DNA from: Muricea muricata
Lineage: Eukaryota > Cnidaria > Anthozoa > Malacalcyonacea > Plexauridae
Length of the DNA stretch: 64,000 bases
Assembly (NCBI GenBank): GCA_963855995.1
Contig: OY979718.1
Span: 33,050,982 to 33,114,981, forward strand
Direction of reading: 5' to 3'
Position 1 is the stretch's first letter. Each line of letters starts with the position of its first letter. The notes under the pieces were generated by a model, which saw nothing but the letters and a program-made list of their open reading frames with translations, was not told the origin of the DNA and ran no database searches. This document shows positions 12,489 through 22,633 of this stretch, one piece after another. A program made the position numbers and the translations under genes.

Positions 12489-13109
12489 AGTAGTATAGAA
12501 AGGCCGATTCCAGCACATTTTCAATTTTTCCTTAATTATTTTATAGTTTTTTACCCCCCTCAAAATTCTCCGGGTCTTAACGTGAAATAAAAAATTTTTT
12601 TGAAAATTTTCCAAAAAAAAGAATTCACCCCCCCGTTAAAAAAATTCTTTTGTAAATTTTCTTCAAAAGAATTTTCATGCTTCCGTAAAATTTAAAAAAA
12701 ATTCTTTTGGGTATTTCCCAAAAGAATTTTAATTTCTGGCGCACTTCCACCTGTCCTTTACGTGAAATAAAAATTTTTTTTGAAAATTTTCCCCCCGTTA
12801 AAAAAATTCTTTTGTAAATTTTCTTCAAAAGAATTTTCATGCTTCCGTAAAATTTAAAAAAAATTCTTTTGGGTATTTCCCAAAAGAATTTTAATTTCTG
12901 GCGCACTTCCACCTGTCCTTTACGTGAAATAAAAAATTTTTTTTGAAAATTTTCCCCCCGCTAAAAAAATTCTTTTTATAATTTTCGCTCAAAAGAATTT
13001 TCATCCGTTCCGTAAAATTCTTTTTTAAATTTCCGTCAAATTAAAAAAATTCTTTTGAAAATGTTTCAAAAGAATTTATCCTAAATTTTTTGTAGCGAGT
13101 ACGTGTTCC
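12489..13109. repeat. Left terminal inverted repeat of the Polinton
   Basis: It matches the reverse complement of 32963-33566 almost base for base. The 17-bp length difference comes from one extra A-rich/GAATTCACCCC segment near 12612-12630. It contains two ~162-bp direct repeats (anchors CACTTCCACCTGTCC at about 12741 and 12903) and many AAAAGAATTTT/AAAATTCTTTT hairpins. The inner edge includes the last codons of the leftmost gene. Confidence 0.95.
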
Positions 13110-14050
13110 CGTTTGCGTTGACGTTCCCTTTTTTTAAAAGGAACGATATCGACCCTTGACAAATCCCAAACTTGTCTGCTATTTCTTTTTGGTTTTTGAG
13201 TCGGTGTTCTTCACCTGTTTTTATGTTTTTGAGAATGTATTTACCCGTATTTGAACTTTCTATTCCTAGAGCTTTACAAAGTTGTTTTTTCGACATGACG
13301 GTAACGCGTTTAACACCGATCTTCGTTGCGGCTTCTCTTAGGTCTTTGACTTTCGAGTGTTGGTTTAGTTTAACCTTATTTTCTTGTATTTCCGCGTGGT
13401 AACTACGGGGTATACAGAGGTCTTTTATCGACTCGTATTCTTCGAACAATCCACAATTTGTACAGTATGTCATCCCATCCTTTTCTATGAGATGAGGGTG
13501 CTTACACGTATCCCCGTCGTTATAATGTGTTATTCCATGATCTAGGCCGCAATCTGTACAAAATAAGATCCCATATATACTTTCTAAACGAGGGTGTTCA
13601 CACGTGTTTTTTTTAACAAATGGTATGGGAGGTGGTCCTGTAAATCTGAGCCCACAACGTAGGCACACGAGCTGGTTATCAACCATCCTTTGGTCTGCGT
13701 GTTCACAATTTTCGTATTGGTTAGGATGTCGATATTTTGGGTCGCCGTCTACGAAGTGGTAATCACAATCAGCACAACAATAGAAATCCGAGTAGTCGAA
13801 GAATCTCTTTTTACGGCGATGTTCACACGTACTAAATATTTTCGTGAATCGGAGCCCGCATCGTAGACAAGTGAGGTCCCCAAAGATATCGCCCTTTTCG
13901 AGATGATTACAGTCTTTGCATTGGTTTGGGTGAGAATATTTTGAATCGTCGTAACAAAAGTGGTATTTACAATTCGCGCAGCGATGGAAAATTCCATATT
14001 TTTTTACGGTTATGTTTACAACCGATAAAGTTTTTTGGGTCGGTATACAT
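13081..14050 (-). CDS. Zn-ribbon array protein with SAP-like and HTH-like C-terminus (frame-broken)
   Basis: From the ATG at 14048-14050 the frame runs 15 codons into an A7 run (minus strand, 13999-14005) and resumes in another frame to the stop at 13081. The only long uninterrupted Met-started frame is 13081-13686 (201 residues), but the same frame is open well upstream of it. The visible protein is an array of CxxC pairs: about six short zinc-ribbon-like units of the form CEH...(Y/F)C(T/A)DC and CLRCGLRFT. Then comes a SAP/Rho-N-like helix pair (KVKDLREAATKIGVKRV...KKQLCKALGI) and a NUMOD/HTH-like end (NQKEIADKFGICQGSISFLL). This suggests nucleic-acid binding; the exact role is unknown. The final codons lie in the left TIR. 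A promoter-like module sits directly upstream. Confidence 0.7.
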
Positions 14051-14116
14051 TCTTTATTATATGAAAACGTTTCAAAAAAGTATATAAAAAATTCGTAACG
14101 TTTTTTCGTTACGAAT
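14048..14116 (-). promoter_or_regulatory. Hairpin plus Polinton promoter-like module (minus strand)
   Basis: On the minus strand: hairpin ATTCGTAACG/CGTTACGAAT (14091-14116), then TTTGAAACGTTTTC and ATATAATAAAG abutting the ATG at 14050. It matches modules upstream of three or four right-block genes. Confidence 0.65.
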
Positions 14117-15279
14117 TAAAAACTTTTTTTTGATGAATCTAGAGTTTCAATAATCGTTTAAACGAAAAAAACGTGTCGGATGTAAAACTCATAGTTTTGT
14201 TATTATCGGGTTCGAACACGAAATAGATAGCGTTTCCAAGAATGTTCTCAGAACTTCTTGACCCTAAATGTTGCAAAACAAACTCGTACGTTTTCTCATG
14301 CTCGTAATCTTTTGACATAGCTATTTCTATCCCATCAACGTTTGTACCTTTGTTTAAAAAAGATCCTTTAATGAATACTTTTTTACCAGTAGCACGATGA
14401 AAATAACCACCTTGGATATTATCTTGTTTAATCTTATTCGTTAAACCCCAACTCTAATACTTATATTTCGTCGACGCGTTGTACCCGGACCCGCCACAAT
14501 CACCCCACAACGTTATGTTGTACCCTACAGACGACGTTAAGACGATGTTCATCTCGTAAGCGTAAACACCTTTTGGGAGTTTCGGCGAAACGCTGAAGGC
14601 AATTTGGTAACTACTTCCTACTTTGGAAAAGTCTACGATGGTGTTACTACGGCCGTTAAATGGCGTATCCACCATATCGTCAATGTGCGTAATCGTATGC
14701 GAATTCATCGTCCCTTCAAACGTTAAAATGTTTAAATAATCGTAATAATGCATATCGGCATACGCTTTCGTCACGGGTTCGCCGGAAGTTTGAGGGAATG
14801 GTAAATTTAAAATACGGTTGTTGTTCATATCGATGTCCGCATCTTTTTTAACGTACTGGGAATCCGTAAAATCTTTCGATACGGCAGAAGTCCCGTGCGA
14901 CGGGTTAGAATTTAACCCTAATACTTCGTGGTTGTTCATACCTATGTTGTCTTGCATCGTAAATCCAGAATGTGTTAAGTAAACCCTATTCGCATATTGT
15001 TTTGTAATAGGATCGTTTGCTAATGTTGGGTCTGGAAGATTTGTAATTTTGTTGTTGTTCATATTAATACCCCCTTGCATTGTAAAACCCGTGTCGCATA
15101 ATCCACCGCTGTCACCTTTATCCCCTTTCAACCCCTGTATTCCCTGATCACCTTGATCCCCTTTCAACCCCTGTATTCCCCTATCACCTTTATCCCCTTT
15201 CAACCCCCTCGGGCCGCGTTGGCCACTCCCACCCGAATAATGCGTGTCCGCATAACTTCTCGTGACGGGTTCCGAATCC

Positions 15280-18200
15280 GACCACGCTTGGAAAAAATGC
15301 ATGCAAAATCGCCAATATGCGATATGCATATCCAGCGGTTATTCAAGTCAAAATATCCAATATTGGCTGCCTAGATGAAGTAATAGGCTTTATTCTTTCA
15401 AAATGGCGAACCACTGCTATAAACGCAATAAAGAATAAAACCCAATATTTTGGCAAATGATACAAAATTTGGTGAAACTAAATAGAAGAGATGTGGTACA
15501 TCAGTTGTGAGCATTTTACTGTTGATGAACTATGGTGTGACAGTGAGCTACGCCACGTTTTTCTTCTGTGAAGACTGCTGTGGTTGTATTCTGAAGTGAA
15601 TCTGAATATAATGTGCAAGTTTTAGCAATATCTATTGAGGATATTTGTGGAAAAAAAATTTTGTTTACAAGTTTTTACCTGTTGGGTATTCTCGAAAAGC
15701 AGTCATGAAAAGAAATAGCTTGCTGAATTGCGCATTTGGGTCATAAAATGTAGGATTGAAATGACATGTATGAATTTGTAAACAAAATTTACCTATACAT
15801 TGTAAAGTATAGCCATCAAAATATAAAGTAAAGCAAGGAAGCTTTCCATTTTCATCCTCGCAATTACATATGAAATATTATATAAATGTACGTATGGCAT
15901 ACGAACAGTATGGTTGGACAATAGACACAGTAATCTTGTGCTGTGTGAGATGTTTTGATAATACAAGAACTCTGATGTTATAGCAAGTAACAATGCTCAA
16001 GGGAAAAAGAAACCTGAGTGAGTGGGAAGTTCTTAATGACCTTCCTTACTTCATTCCTTTTTAGTACTTAAGTGCAATAAATGTGGATAAAACCTGCTAT
16101 TCCCCAACCATTCCCCTTGCCCGCCAAACTCAACACATGATCAGACAATTATGGAAAAATTCTCAGACTTTTATCTATTATGTACTGTTTAGTAACTAAT
16201 TTATTAGGTATCAGGATGTACAAGTGTTTTGTTTATAATCAATACTTTTAGTGTACAGTAATTCATATAATGGTTGTAATTGGTCTATTTTTCAATTATA
16301 TATTATGTATTATATACAATATCTTTTACTGTTTTAGTTTACTTTGTATTCTCATTGGTTTGGACTTTTAGTATGCATAAGCAAGATAAAAACTCTTTCC
16401 TTGACAAGTAAAGTGAGTGTTTATCATCCATTGGGCTCAAACAACAAAGTAAGATTGGGTTTGCCAATCAACTATGGTGAAAGATCATAACATTCACAAA
16501 TAAATTTGTACAGCAATAGAGTGAATAATGAACAGTATGGCAGCACTATATAGCTTCACAAAGTGCAATTCCATACACACATTGTGTTGACAGATCCTTG
16601 AGTTAGGCTATTCTACAATGCCCCCTCCCCTTTCCACCTCTTTGATCCACTGAAATTGATCTATTTCTGGCCATTGTTTAGTACTGTACAATGCAAGTAA
16701 ATGGGCCCAAATTTATTGGCACATGATTAATTGTGAAGGAAAGAATTTTTATGTCAATCAGCAAGTGACACATGCTATTAATTTTATTTGTCGACAAATT
16801 CAGTGCCCCCTTTTCGTCATTCAGTAATATTGTTTAACATTAGAAAAGGCAAAATAATATATAAAACAGTATGCATTGGAGCACATCAAAAGAACTTTTG
16901 TGCTGCTATATCTATAAAATTGCCCTTTCAAGTATTTCATTAATTGTTCTTTGAACTGGCTGGCAAAGGCCTCACATGCTATTAATTTTATTTGTTGACC
17001 AAGTTCAGTGCCCACTTTTCCTCATTCAGTAATATTGTTTAACATTAGAAAGGGCAAAATAATATAACAGTATGCATTGGAGCACATCAAAAGAACTTTT
17101 GTGCTGCTATATCTATGAAATTGCCCTTTCAAGTATTTCATTAATTGTTCTTTGAACTGGCTGGCAAAGGCCTCACATGCTATTAATTTTATTTGTTGAC
17201 CAAATTCAGTGCCCCCTTTTCCTCATTCAGTAATATTGTTTAACATTAGAAAAGGCAAAATAATATAACAGTATGCATTGGAGCACATCAAAAGAACATT
17301 TGTGCTGCTATATCTATGAAATTGCCCTTTCAAGTATTTCATTAATTGTTCTTTGAACTGGCTGGCAAAGGCCTGCTTGGATTGAGAGCACACATAGGTT
17401 GTGGTAAAGACTTTTGCTGCCAGCTGATGTAGTCAGGTAAATAATGACCTAAAGAAGACAAACCCAGTGTTACTCTGGTGTGTCAGCAATCAAGATGCAA
17501 TGTATTGATGAGCTGACTGCCAGTGTGATTTTAATAAAAGCACACACACACAGGATGAATTTTCCATGTTGCTGCTGCAGTGTATTTAAAAACAAATCTG
17601 ACCCTTTCCCCGTTTTAGGTAGTAACATAAGATGACATGATTTCTTAATAGCACATTTGGAAATCAAGTGTCAACACACATCTCAATCACAGACTCTGTC
17701 ACTTTATATATAATAAAACTAAATGTATTGGCCAACTCGTGAATTCTTTACATGATACAAAAAAGAGCTGAAACACTTTGTAATACTACCATAGAACTGG
17801 AAAAATGTCTCGTAGGTATTTACAACCAAATGTAGAAGGCCAGTATTTTAAAATAGAAACAATACGTAAAAATATAATTTGCCTAAATGTACAAAGTACA
17901 AACAAATAGACATATAGTCATACAAGAGAAATCTGTCAGAAAATGGGCCTGATTACCGATAAATAACACCCAACAGTTTATTTACCTCTTAATCTAAATG
18001 ATTTATCCAGTATCCTCTGTTTTTTGCTTTCTTTGACAGTTTTTATATCCGTTTCTCTACTTCATATGTGTGCAGACAATCAATTGTTATTACTGGAGTT
18101 CCAGATATCACCCGTAAAACATGCCTTTTTTTATGACTTTATAAAACAAAACTTTGAAAACAAAAAACATACGATTTTAAGTTCCCATCTTAACTTTAAA

Positions 18201-18570
18201 AATACGCAAAAATTTCTACGATCGGAGTAAAAATCAAAAAGATATAACTAGCCGAAAATTGCGAATTTTTTCTAAAATTCGCAATTCACCCGATTCGCGC
18301 ACGCACCCTCGAAGCAAAATTCGTTCACAGAAAGGGAAACAACGTAACCATAGCAACTTTGGTATCAAAATTATCCTCGTAATTCCCCCTTTCAAATTCA
18401 CTAGGTTTCCTATACTCCCCGACAACCCTAAACTTCTAGCACCGCTCGAAATATTGCGCAATTTAAGAAGACACATTAGTCACCAGTCTCCGGTTAATTT
18501 ACGCACGGACGGCAAAAAATTGGGACATTTTGAATTGGCGATTTTGCATACATTTTTGCCAAGCGTGGAC
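15280..18570. mobile_element. Non-autonomous DNA transposon (CACTA/EnSpm-like, 3-bp target duplication GAC) inside the fibre gene
   Basis: The element is 15283-18567. Its ends are CACGCTTGG...CCAAGCGTG, with subterminal similarity CAAAATCGCCAAT/ATTGGCGATTTTG. GAC flanks both sides. A second copy with CAG flanks is at 39636-42538, and the two share right-subterminal sequence (GCAACTTTGGTATC, ATCACCAG-type block). CAC termini with 3-bp duplications fit the CACTA/EnSpm group. No transposase frame was seen, so family is tentative. Confidence 0.75.
16769..17374 (+). repeat. Three direct ~200-bp tandem repeats inside the transposon
   Basis: The unit runs from CATGCTATTAATTTTATTTG to GAACTGGCTGGCAAAGGCCT. 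Copies start near 16769, 16974 and 17173. They are nearly identical, indicating recent duplication. Confidence 0.85.
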
Positions 18571-18719
18571 GTTGGTGATGGAAGGTTTAAAATTTTATGA
18601 CCGTTCATTTTAATATCTTTTTTAATCCTCCCCAAACCTGGCGGAGAGTAACCGAAGTTTAAACTCATTGTTTATTTATTAGACTTTTCCATATACGTAA
18701 TCGTATATGGAAAAATAAT

Positions 18720-19166
18720 TTAAGAGCCCAGGTCGACGTCGGGAGGTTCCCTCATTTCACTTCCCATACGTTTTTTTATTATTTTTTCGATAACGGCTGC
18801 ACCGCCGCTTAACAATCCGATTTTAGGAATGTAAGGCATTAATTCGTCGTTTATTAATTCGACGAATTCTTCTTTAAACAATTCGTTTCCGTCTAATTCT
18901 TGTTTTAATTCAGACGAACTTTCGATGAGGCCGGTTTTTTCCAGCGTTTCCGAGAGTTTGGAAACGAGTAAGTCCGAAACCATTTTGGAGGACTTTTCTG
19001 TAATTTTCCGATCGTATCTTATTTTAATTTTTTCCAAAGCATCTCGGTTTGCTTTTTGTATATATTTTACCGAGTAGTTTATTTTCCCTTTTTCGGCTAA
19101 CGGAATAAGTTTTTCGCGCAAACTATCGTCTATAGACGGTTCGTCGTCAGAGAATAAGTTTTCCAT
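18720..19166 (-). CDS. Polinton small acidic protein, unknown function (148 aa)
   Basis: Intact frame with the start context TTAAATAAATGG, as for several genes in this block. The N-terminus is acidic (FSDDEPSIDD). The middle is charged and helical, and a short hydrophobic glycine-rich patch (IGLLSGGAAVIEKIIKKR) lies near the C-terminus. It lies immediately downstream of the ATPase gene on the same strand (gap of 4 bases), so it probably belongs to the morphogenesis block. I do not recognise the family. Confidence 0.75.
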   Translation of the reverse strand: MENLFSDDEPSIDDSLREKLIPLAEKGKINYSVKYIQKANRDALEKIKIRYDRKITEKSSKMVSDLLVSKLSETLEKTGLIESSSELKQELDGNELFKEEFVELINDELMPYIPKIGLLSGGAAVIEKIIKKRMGSEMREPPDVDLGS

Positions 19167-19170
19167 TTAT

Positions 19171-19749
19171 TTAACTGGCATATATGATTTCGTGTTTACC
19201 TTCCAATCGTAATACTTCGAGTTTTGAATACTTATTGTTTAATAACACGTCTTGGATCCTTTCTAATTCACCTTTAGAAACTTTTTTACATTCCGTTAGG
19301 AAGTCTTCCATATCGTTATAATTTGGGTTGTAAAACGTAACCATAAGGTCCGTGTTGTCCCTGTACTTTTTAGACACGGAATGAAATTGTTGCGTGATAG
19401 CGATTGTGGAAAATCCTTTATGTCTACCCGAGTGTGCCAAGTCGATGAAATTATTTGAGAAACCTTTTACGGCAGATCCTTGCGCGCAATCGTCGAGTAT
19501 GATCAGGCTGTTCGTTGTTCCGTCAAAATTGTCTACGACGTATTCTATGAACGAATCCACTTGATCTTGTTTGCAGGGGATCGGAAAGATTTTTTTATCG
19601 TTTATGTACTTTCATTCGTGGTACGTTTTGTTCCACGGGTACGATGGACAAATTAAAAATATATATTCGAAACATCCTTTGTAATCGCTTTCCAGTTTTT
19701 TAAGAATGTAGTGGGTTTTCCCACACCGGGTCATCCCGACGATAATCAT
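19171..19749 (-). pseudogene. ATP: Packaging ATPase (FtsK/HerA-like), interrupted by an in-frame TGA
   Basis: The ATG at 19747-19749 opens a 193-codon frame. The Walker A loop GMTRCGKTH is at residues 5-13 and Walker B LIILDDC lies in the second half, followed by a TQQ-type sensor segment. A TGA at 19612-19614 interrupts the frame, with coding clearly continuing beyond it. Polinton ATPases are short A32/FtsK-HerA-type DNA packaging motors. Its position directly downstream of the capsid gene, on the same strand, fits. With the stop the product lacks Walker B, so this copy is probably inactive. Confidence 0.85.
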
Positions 19750-19777
19750 ATTAAATGGCGGATCTATCCTCATTTAT

Positions 19778-21015
19778 TTATATTTCAAGGTTCTGGAACA
19801 TCATGTCGACGAAGTTTAGGTACCTGTCGGACACGACGAACGTATTACACACCAAATCTTCGGATGTTCTATCCTTTTTGATACCGAGCGAAATTCCGTT
19901 TTGGGTGTTTAAAACTTTTCTTCCGTCACCGGAAACGTCGTTGTCCGGGTAGGTTCGCAAGTCGATCACTAGGGCAAACTTGTCTTTTGCGAAGAAGTCG
20001 GTTAGGGAAAGGGTATCCGTTTCGTAGTTCAGGAAAACTTTTCTTGCCTCTTCAAATAATTTTGGTTTGGTTAAACCTTTGCTGTAAACGGAGTTTGGAT
20101 TACCCTCGATGGTTACATCCACTCTCTTGATCCCAGGGTAGACTATTCACTATCCGTAAGCGTTTTCTTCCTGAAAAGCATCACGATGTGTTTCATCGAG
20201 TAGCACGGTAAATTGATCGTCTTGTTAACGAGCGTCGTGTCCTTCCCCCAATTTTCTTCGTCGATGAAATTTACGTCTTCGAAGACGAGCGTCCGGCTCT
20301 GGAAACTATTCAAGGCTTTGTTATACACGTCTGGGTTTTCTATCGACGAGTATTCTAACCTAACATCTTCTAACGCGTACCCTGCAACTTTTTGGTTGCT
20401 TTGTGCGACCATGATTTCTTCTGCTTTTGGAAAAATTAACTTGTACTTAATAATGTTACCGGCATCGAGAGGTGCGTATAATCCGTGGTCGTTTAAGATT
20501 TTCCCGAGTTTAATTCTTACCCGGCCATCGAAGACGTCGACGACGGTTTTGTCGGCAACGACGGAATTATCGGCACCATCATCTTCTGATATTAGTTTCC
20601 TGGCGTTTTCGTCCATTATTCCCACATCCGCCATATTTTTTCTTTGTCCTTCCGGTAACCACAGGTCTTTGTATACGGAGTACATGCTTTCCTGTTCGTT
20701 CGTGTAACAAGCTTCTCGGCTCCCGACCATAACTTGTAATTGTTTCACCAAAAGTCTCCCGAGGTTATTCAGGAACCAGGATTTCGTGTTTTTGCTCTTG
20801 AACTTTGCGGTTAAGAAAAAGGTGTCTGGGACCAAACACATGTTCGCTCCGAGGGTTGGGGTGGAAATGTAAACGGATTCTCCAGGGCTGATAACGCTTG
20901 GATTGAACGTTACTTCTGTAAAAAGTCTTTTTCCCATAATCTTTGCATCCTTGTACCTTGAAAATTCTGTACCGAGACTTTCCATTCTGTTTTCTAACTT
21001 TTTCCCCGTAAGCAT
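19778..21015 (-). pseudogene. MCP: Major capsid protein (double jelly-roll type), one frameshift
   Basis: The long 5' frame (20143-21015, 290 codons) starts at an ATG after TTTAACTC-type AT-rich sequence. It contains the beta-rich TFNPSVISPGESVYI, VPDTFFLTAKF and NLGRLLVKQLQV segments characteristic of Polinton major capsid proteins. It stops at 20143-20145. The C-terminal part (19778 to about 20135) continues in another frame with VDVTIEGNPN and LTDFFAKDKFALVID. The total of ~410 residues agrees with the usual size of double jelly-roll capsid proteins in Polintons and virophages. Neighbours are the ATPase downstream and a small protein upstream. Confidence 0.85.
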
Positions 21016-21025
21016 ATTTAACTCT

Positions 21026-21352
21026 TTATTTTATATATATTATTATATTTTTTAATATTTTTATGAAAAGACCGACCCAGTTCCATAAGGTTTTCAATTC
21101 GTTTACGAGCGATCGGACGGTTGATTTGTGATTGTCTGGAATTAGGTGAACGAGTCCTTCTACATCCCTGTTTGAAATGGATGATTCTACATGTTCGTCC
21201 AAAAGTTTCGATCCTTCTTCCAATAAGTATTCGGGTGTGAACGTGGCAACGTAAGAAGTTAAAAGTCTTATTTCTATTTTGTATGGGAATAATCGTACGA
21301 GTTCGTTTAAAAATGCATCGTATTGGACGGAAAAAATTTTAACAATATCCAT
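21026..21352 (-). CDS. Polinton small protein of unknown function (108 aa)
   Basis: Intact frame; the start follows GATAAATAAATGG. It is mostly helical, with a hydrophobic C-terminal segment (WVGLFIKILKNIIIYIK) that could anchor in a membrane or pack in the capsid. It sits between the capsid gene and the large membrane protein gene, all co-oriented with 4-10-base gaps. No recognised family. Confidence 0.7.
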   Translation of the reverse strand: MDIVKIFSVQYDAFLNELVRLFPYKIEIRLLTSYVATFTPEYLLEEGSKLLDEHVESSISNRDVEGLVHLIPDNHKSTVRSLVNELKTLWNWVGLFIKILKNIIIYIK

Positions 21353-21356
21353 TTAT

Positions 21357-22613
21357 TTATCTTCTTCTTTTCCTCCTATATTCATTGTAAACGATAGAGG
21401 CTATTATTAGGAACAACACCCATAAATTTTGAGACAACCACAAAAGTCCCTGGCGGCCTATCGAAATCATTTTTGATAAGAGCGTTCCTAATGCGGAAAA
21501 TAACGGTCCGAGTTTTTTAAATACTTTTGATACACCCTTGGCAAATTTTCCTAAAGCTTTCCCACCTTTCTTTACCACGCTTCTTGCGCTCATAACGACC
21601 GTGGTAACTATCCCTGCTATAGATATTGCGATTGCAGACACACCGACGACGTTTTCCCTAGCCCATTTTTTAAATTTTTCTAATCTGGTCAAATCGTTTA
21701 CGTCGGTTTCTTCTTCTATCATACTTAGAACTTCCTCGCTCACGGGTCTTTCGTTAAGACTTAATCTTATTTTATCGGCTCGTAGTTCTGCGGCTCTTTT
21801 CATAGCGCCGTAGAGTGCGGCCTTTCTTTCTTTCCATTCGGCTCTTGCTTTGTTTTCCTTCCCTTCAATGAAAGGTATTTCGATATTTTCATAGTGATTA
21901 AGTCGATCTTCTCTTAAATCCACACTGTCAACAATCATATCGTCCTCTTCAAACAAATAACGTCTAAATTCTCTTAACTCATTTTTGCCTATTTCAGTGC
22001 CGGACGATATTTCCTCGGCTATTCTGTTTACTTCAATATTCATACGATCGTTCACATTCTCAATAATACTATCCATAACGTTTTGTGGGAGATCGACTCC
22101 GGCACGTTTTTCGGCTATGGGGGTTGGAGTTTTTTGATGTTCGGCATCTGCTTTTTTAAGTAATTCCTTGAATTCGTTAACGAGCTGTGCTTTCGTTCTA
22201 TCCGTGGAGTACCTAAGTTCCCCGCCCCTTAAAATTAGAATTTTTTTTCCTTTGTACATGACACCGTTAATCTTATCATCCTTGTCGGTCGTAAATCTTA
22301 CCTCATCGTATATTATCTTCGAATTCGGCCCGTCTCCTTTATTAATCGTTAACCCAAGTCCTTTTTTTAAAAACTGTTTCATATCGTGAATAATATGCCT
22401 TTTCATAACACCGACGTCGCGTCCTACATTTGGGATTTTGCGTGTCGATGGACCATCGGCGTCCACCCTTGTAAAAACTGGTTCCGAACCGTCGATAATG
22501 AGAATGCTCTTATCACCGTCGTTAAAACTAGTTTCCTCTTCTTCGGCAGCTTGTTGCGTTTCTCGTTTACGGCTTAAATCTTCCAATTCTATATCATCAG
22601 CATTTTCTGCCAT
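21357..22613 (-). CDS. Polinton virion-associated/membrane protein (418 aa)
   Basis: Intact frame starting at the shared divergent promoter. The N-terminal third is acidic and polar. The middle is a charged helical region. The last ~110 residues hold a hydrophobic glycine/serine-rich segment (VSAIAISIAGIVTTVVM), a basic amphipathic glycine-rich stretch, a second hydrophobic segment (NLWVLFLIIASIVY) and a basic tail YRRKRRR. Such a layout suggests a membrane-inserting structural or entry-related protein, but no family was identified. It is the first gene of the left-pointing morphogenesis block. Confidence 0.7.
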   Translation of the reverse strand: MAENADDIELEDLSRKRETQQAAEEEETSFNDGDKSILIIDGSEPVFTRVDADGPSTRKIPNVGRDVGVMKRHIIHDMKQFLKKGLGLTINKGDGPNSKIIYDEVRFTTDKDDKINGVMYKGKKILILRGGELRYSTDRTKAQLVNEFKELLKKADAEHQKTPTPIAEKRAGVDLPQNVMDSIIENVNDRMNIEVNRIAEEISSGTEIGKNELREFRRYLFEEDDMIVDSVDLREDRLNHYENIEIPFIEGKENKARAEWKERKAALYGAMKRAAELRADKIRLSLNERPVSEEVLSMIEEETDVNDLTRLEKFKKWARENVVGVSAIAISIAGIVTTVVMSARSVVKKGGKALGKFAKGVSKVFKKLGPLFSALGTLLSKMISIGRQGLLWLSQNLWVLFLIIASIVYNEYRRKRRR

Positions 22614-22633
22614 ATTTATTTATATAAAGATAA
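22614..22633. promoter_or_regulatory. Divergent promoter, 20 bp, with TTTATATAAAG core
   Basis: Only 20 bases separate the two divergent ATGs. The sequence ATTTATTTATATAAAGATAA gives TAAATAAAT upstream of the minus-strand start and TATATAAAGATAA upstream of the plus-strand start. Confidence 0.65.

Larger units (their letters stand above)
14139..18670 (-). pseudogene. Collagen/tail-fibre-like protein gene, split by a transposon and by an in-frame stop
   Basis: The 5' piece (ATG at 18668; 18568-18668) gives MSLNFGYSPPG and a first MNGHKILNLPSPT motif. The gene is then cut by a 3285-bp transposon (15283-18567, GAC duplicated). The 3' piece resumes at 15282. It has another DSEPVTRSYAD half-motif, about 13 consecutive collagen-like G-x-y triplets, two to three more MNNN(K/R)I(T/L)NLPxP...PVTKxYAD repeats (phage tail-fibre-like), and a beta-rich C-terminal head. 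Removing the insertion with one GAC copy keeps the phase exactly. A TAG at 14454-14456 ends the 3' frame, yet the same frame stays open for about 104 further codons to a TAG at 14139-14141. Likely a virion fibre or surface protein. Function is inference. Confidence 0.75.

Noticed and set aside
12625..12912. 95-codon minus-strand frame in the left TIR, and its 139-codon counterpart at 33159-33578
   Set aside because: The peptide is a low-complexity product of the AAAAGAATTTT hairpins and the 162-bp repeat, present as a mirror in both TIRs, with no start context or domain.
13749..13997. 82-codon minus-strand frame as a separate gene
   Set aside because: It is an alternative frame of the Zn-ribbon array gene; the CxxC pattern lies in the overlapping frame that connects to 13081-13686.
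20213..20707. 164-codon plus-strand frame
   Set aside because: Antisense shadow of the major capsid protein gene, with no domain or start signal.
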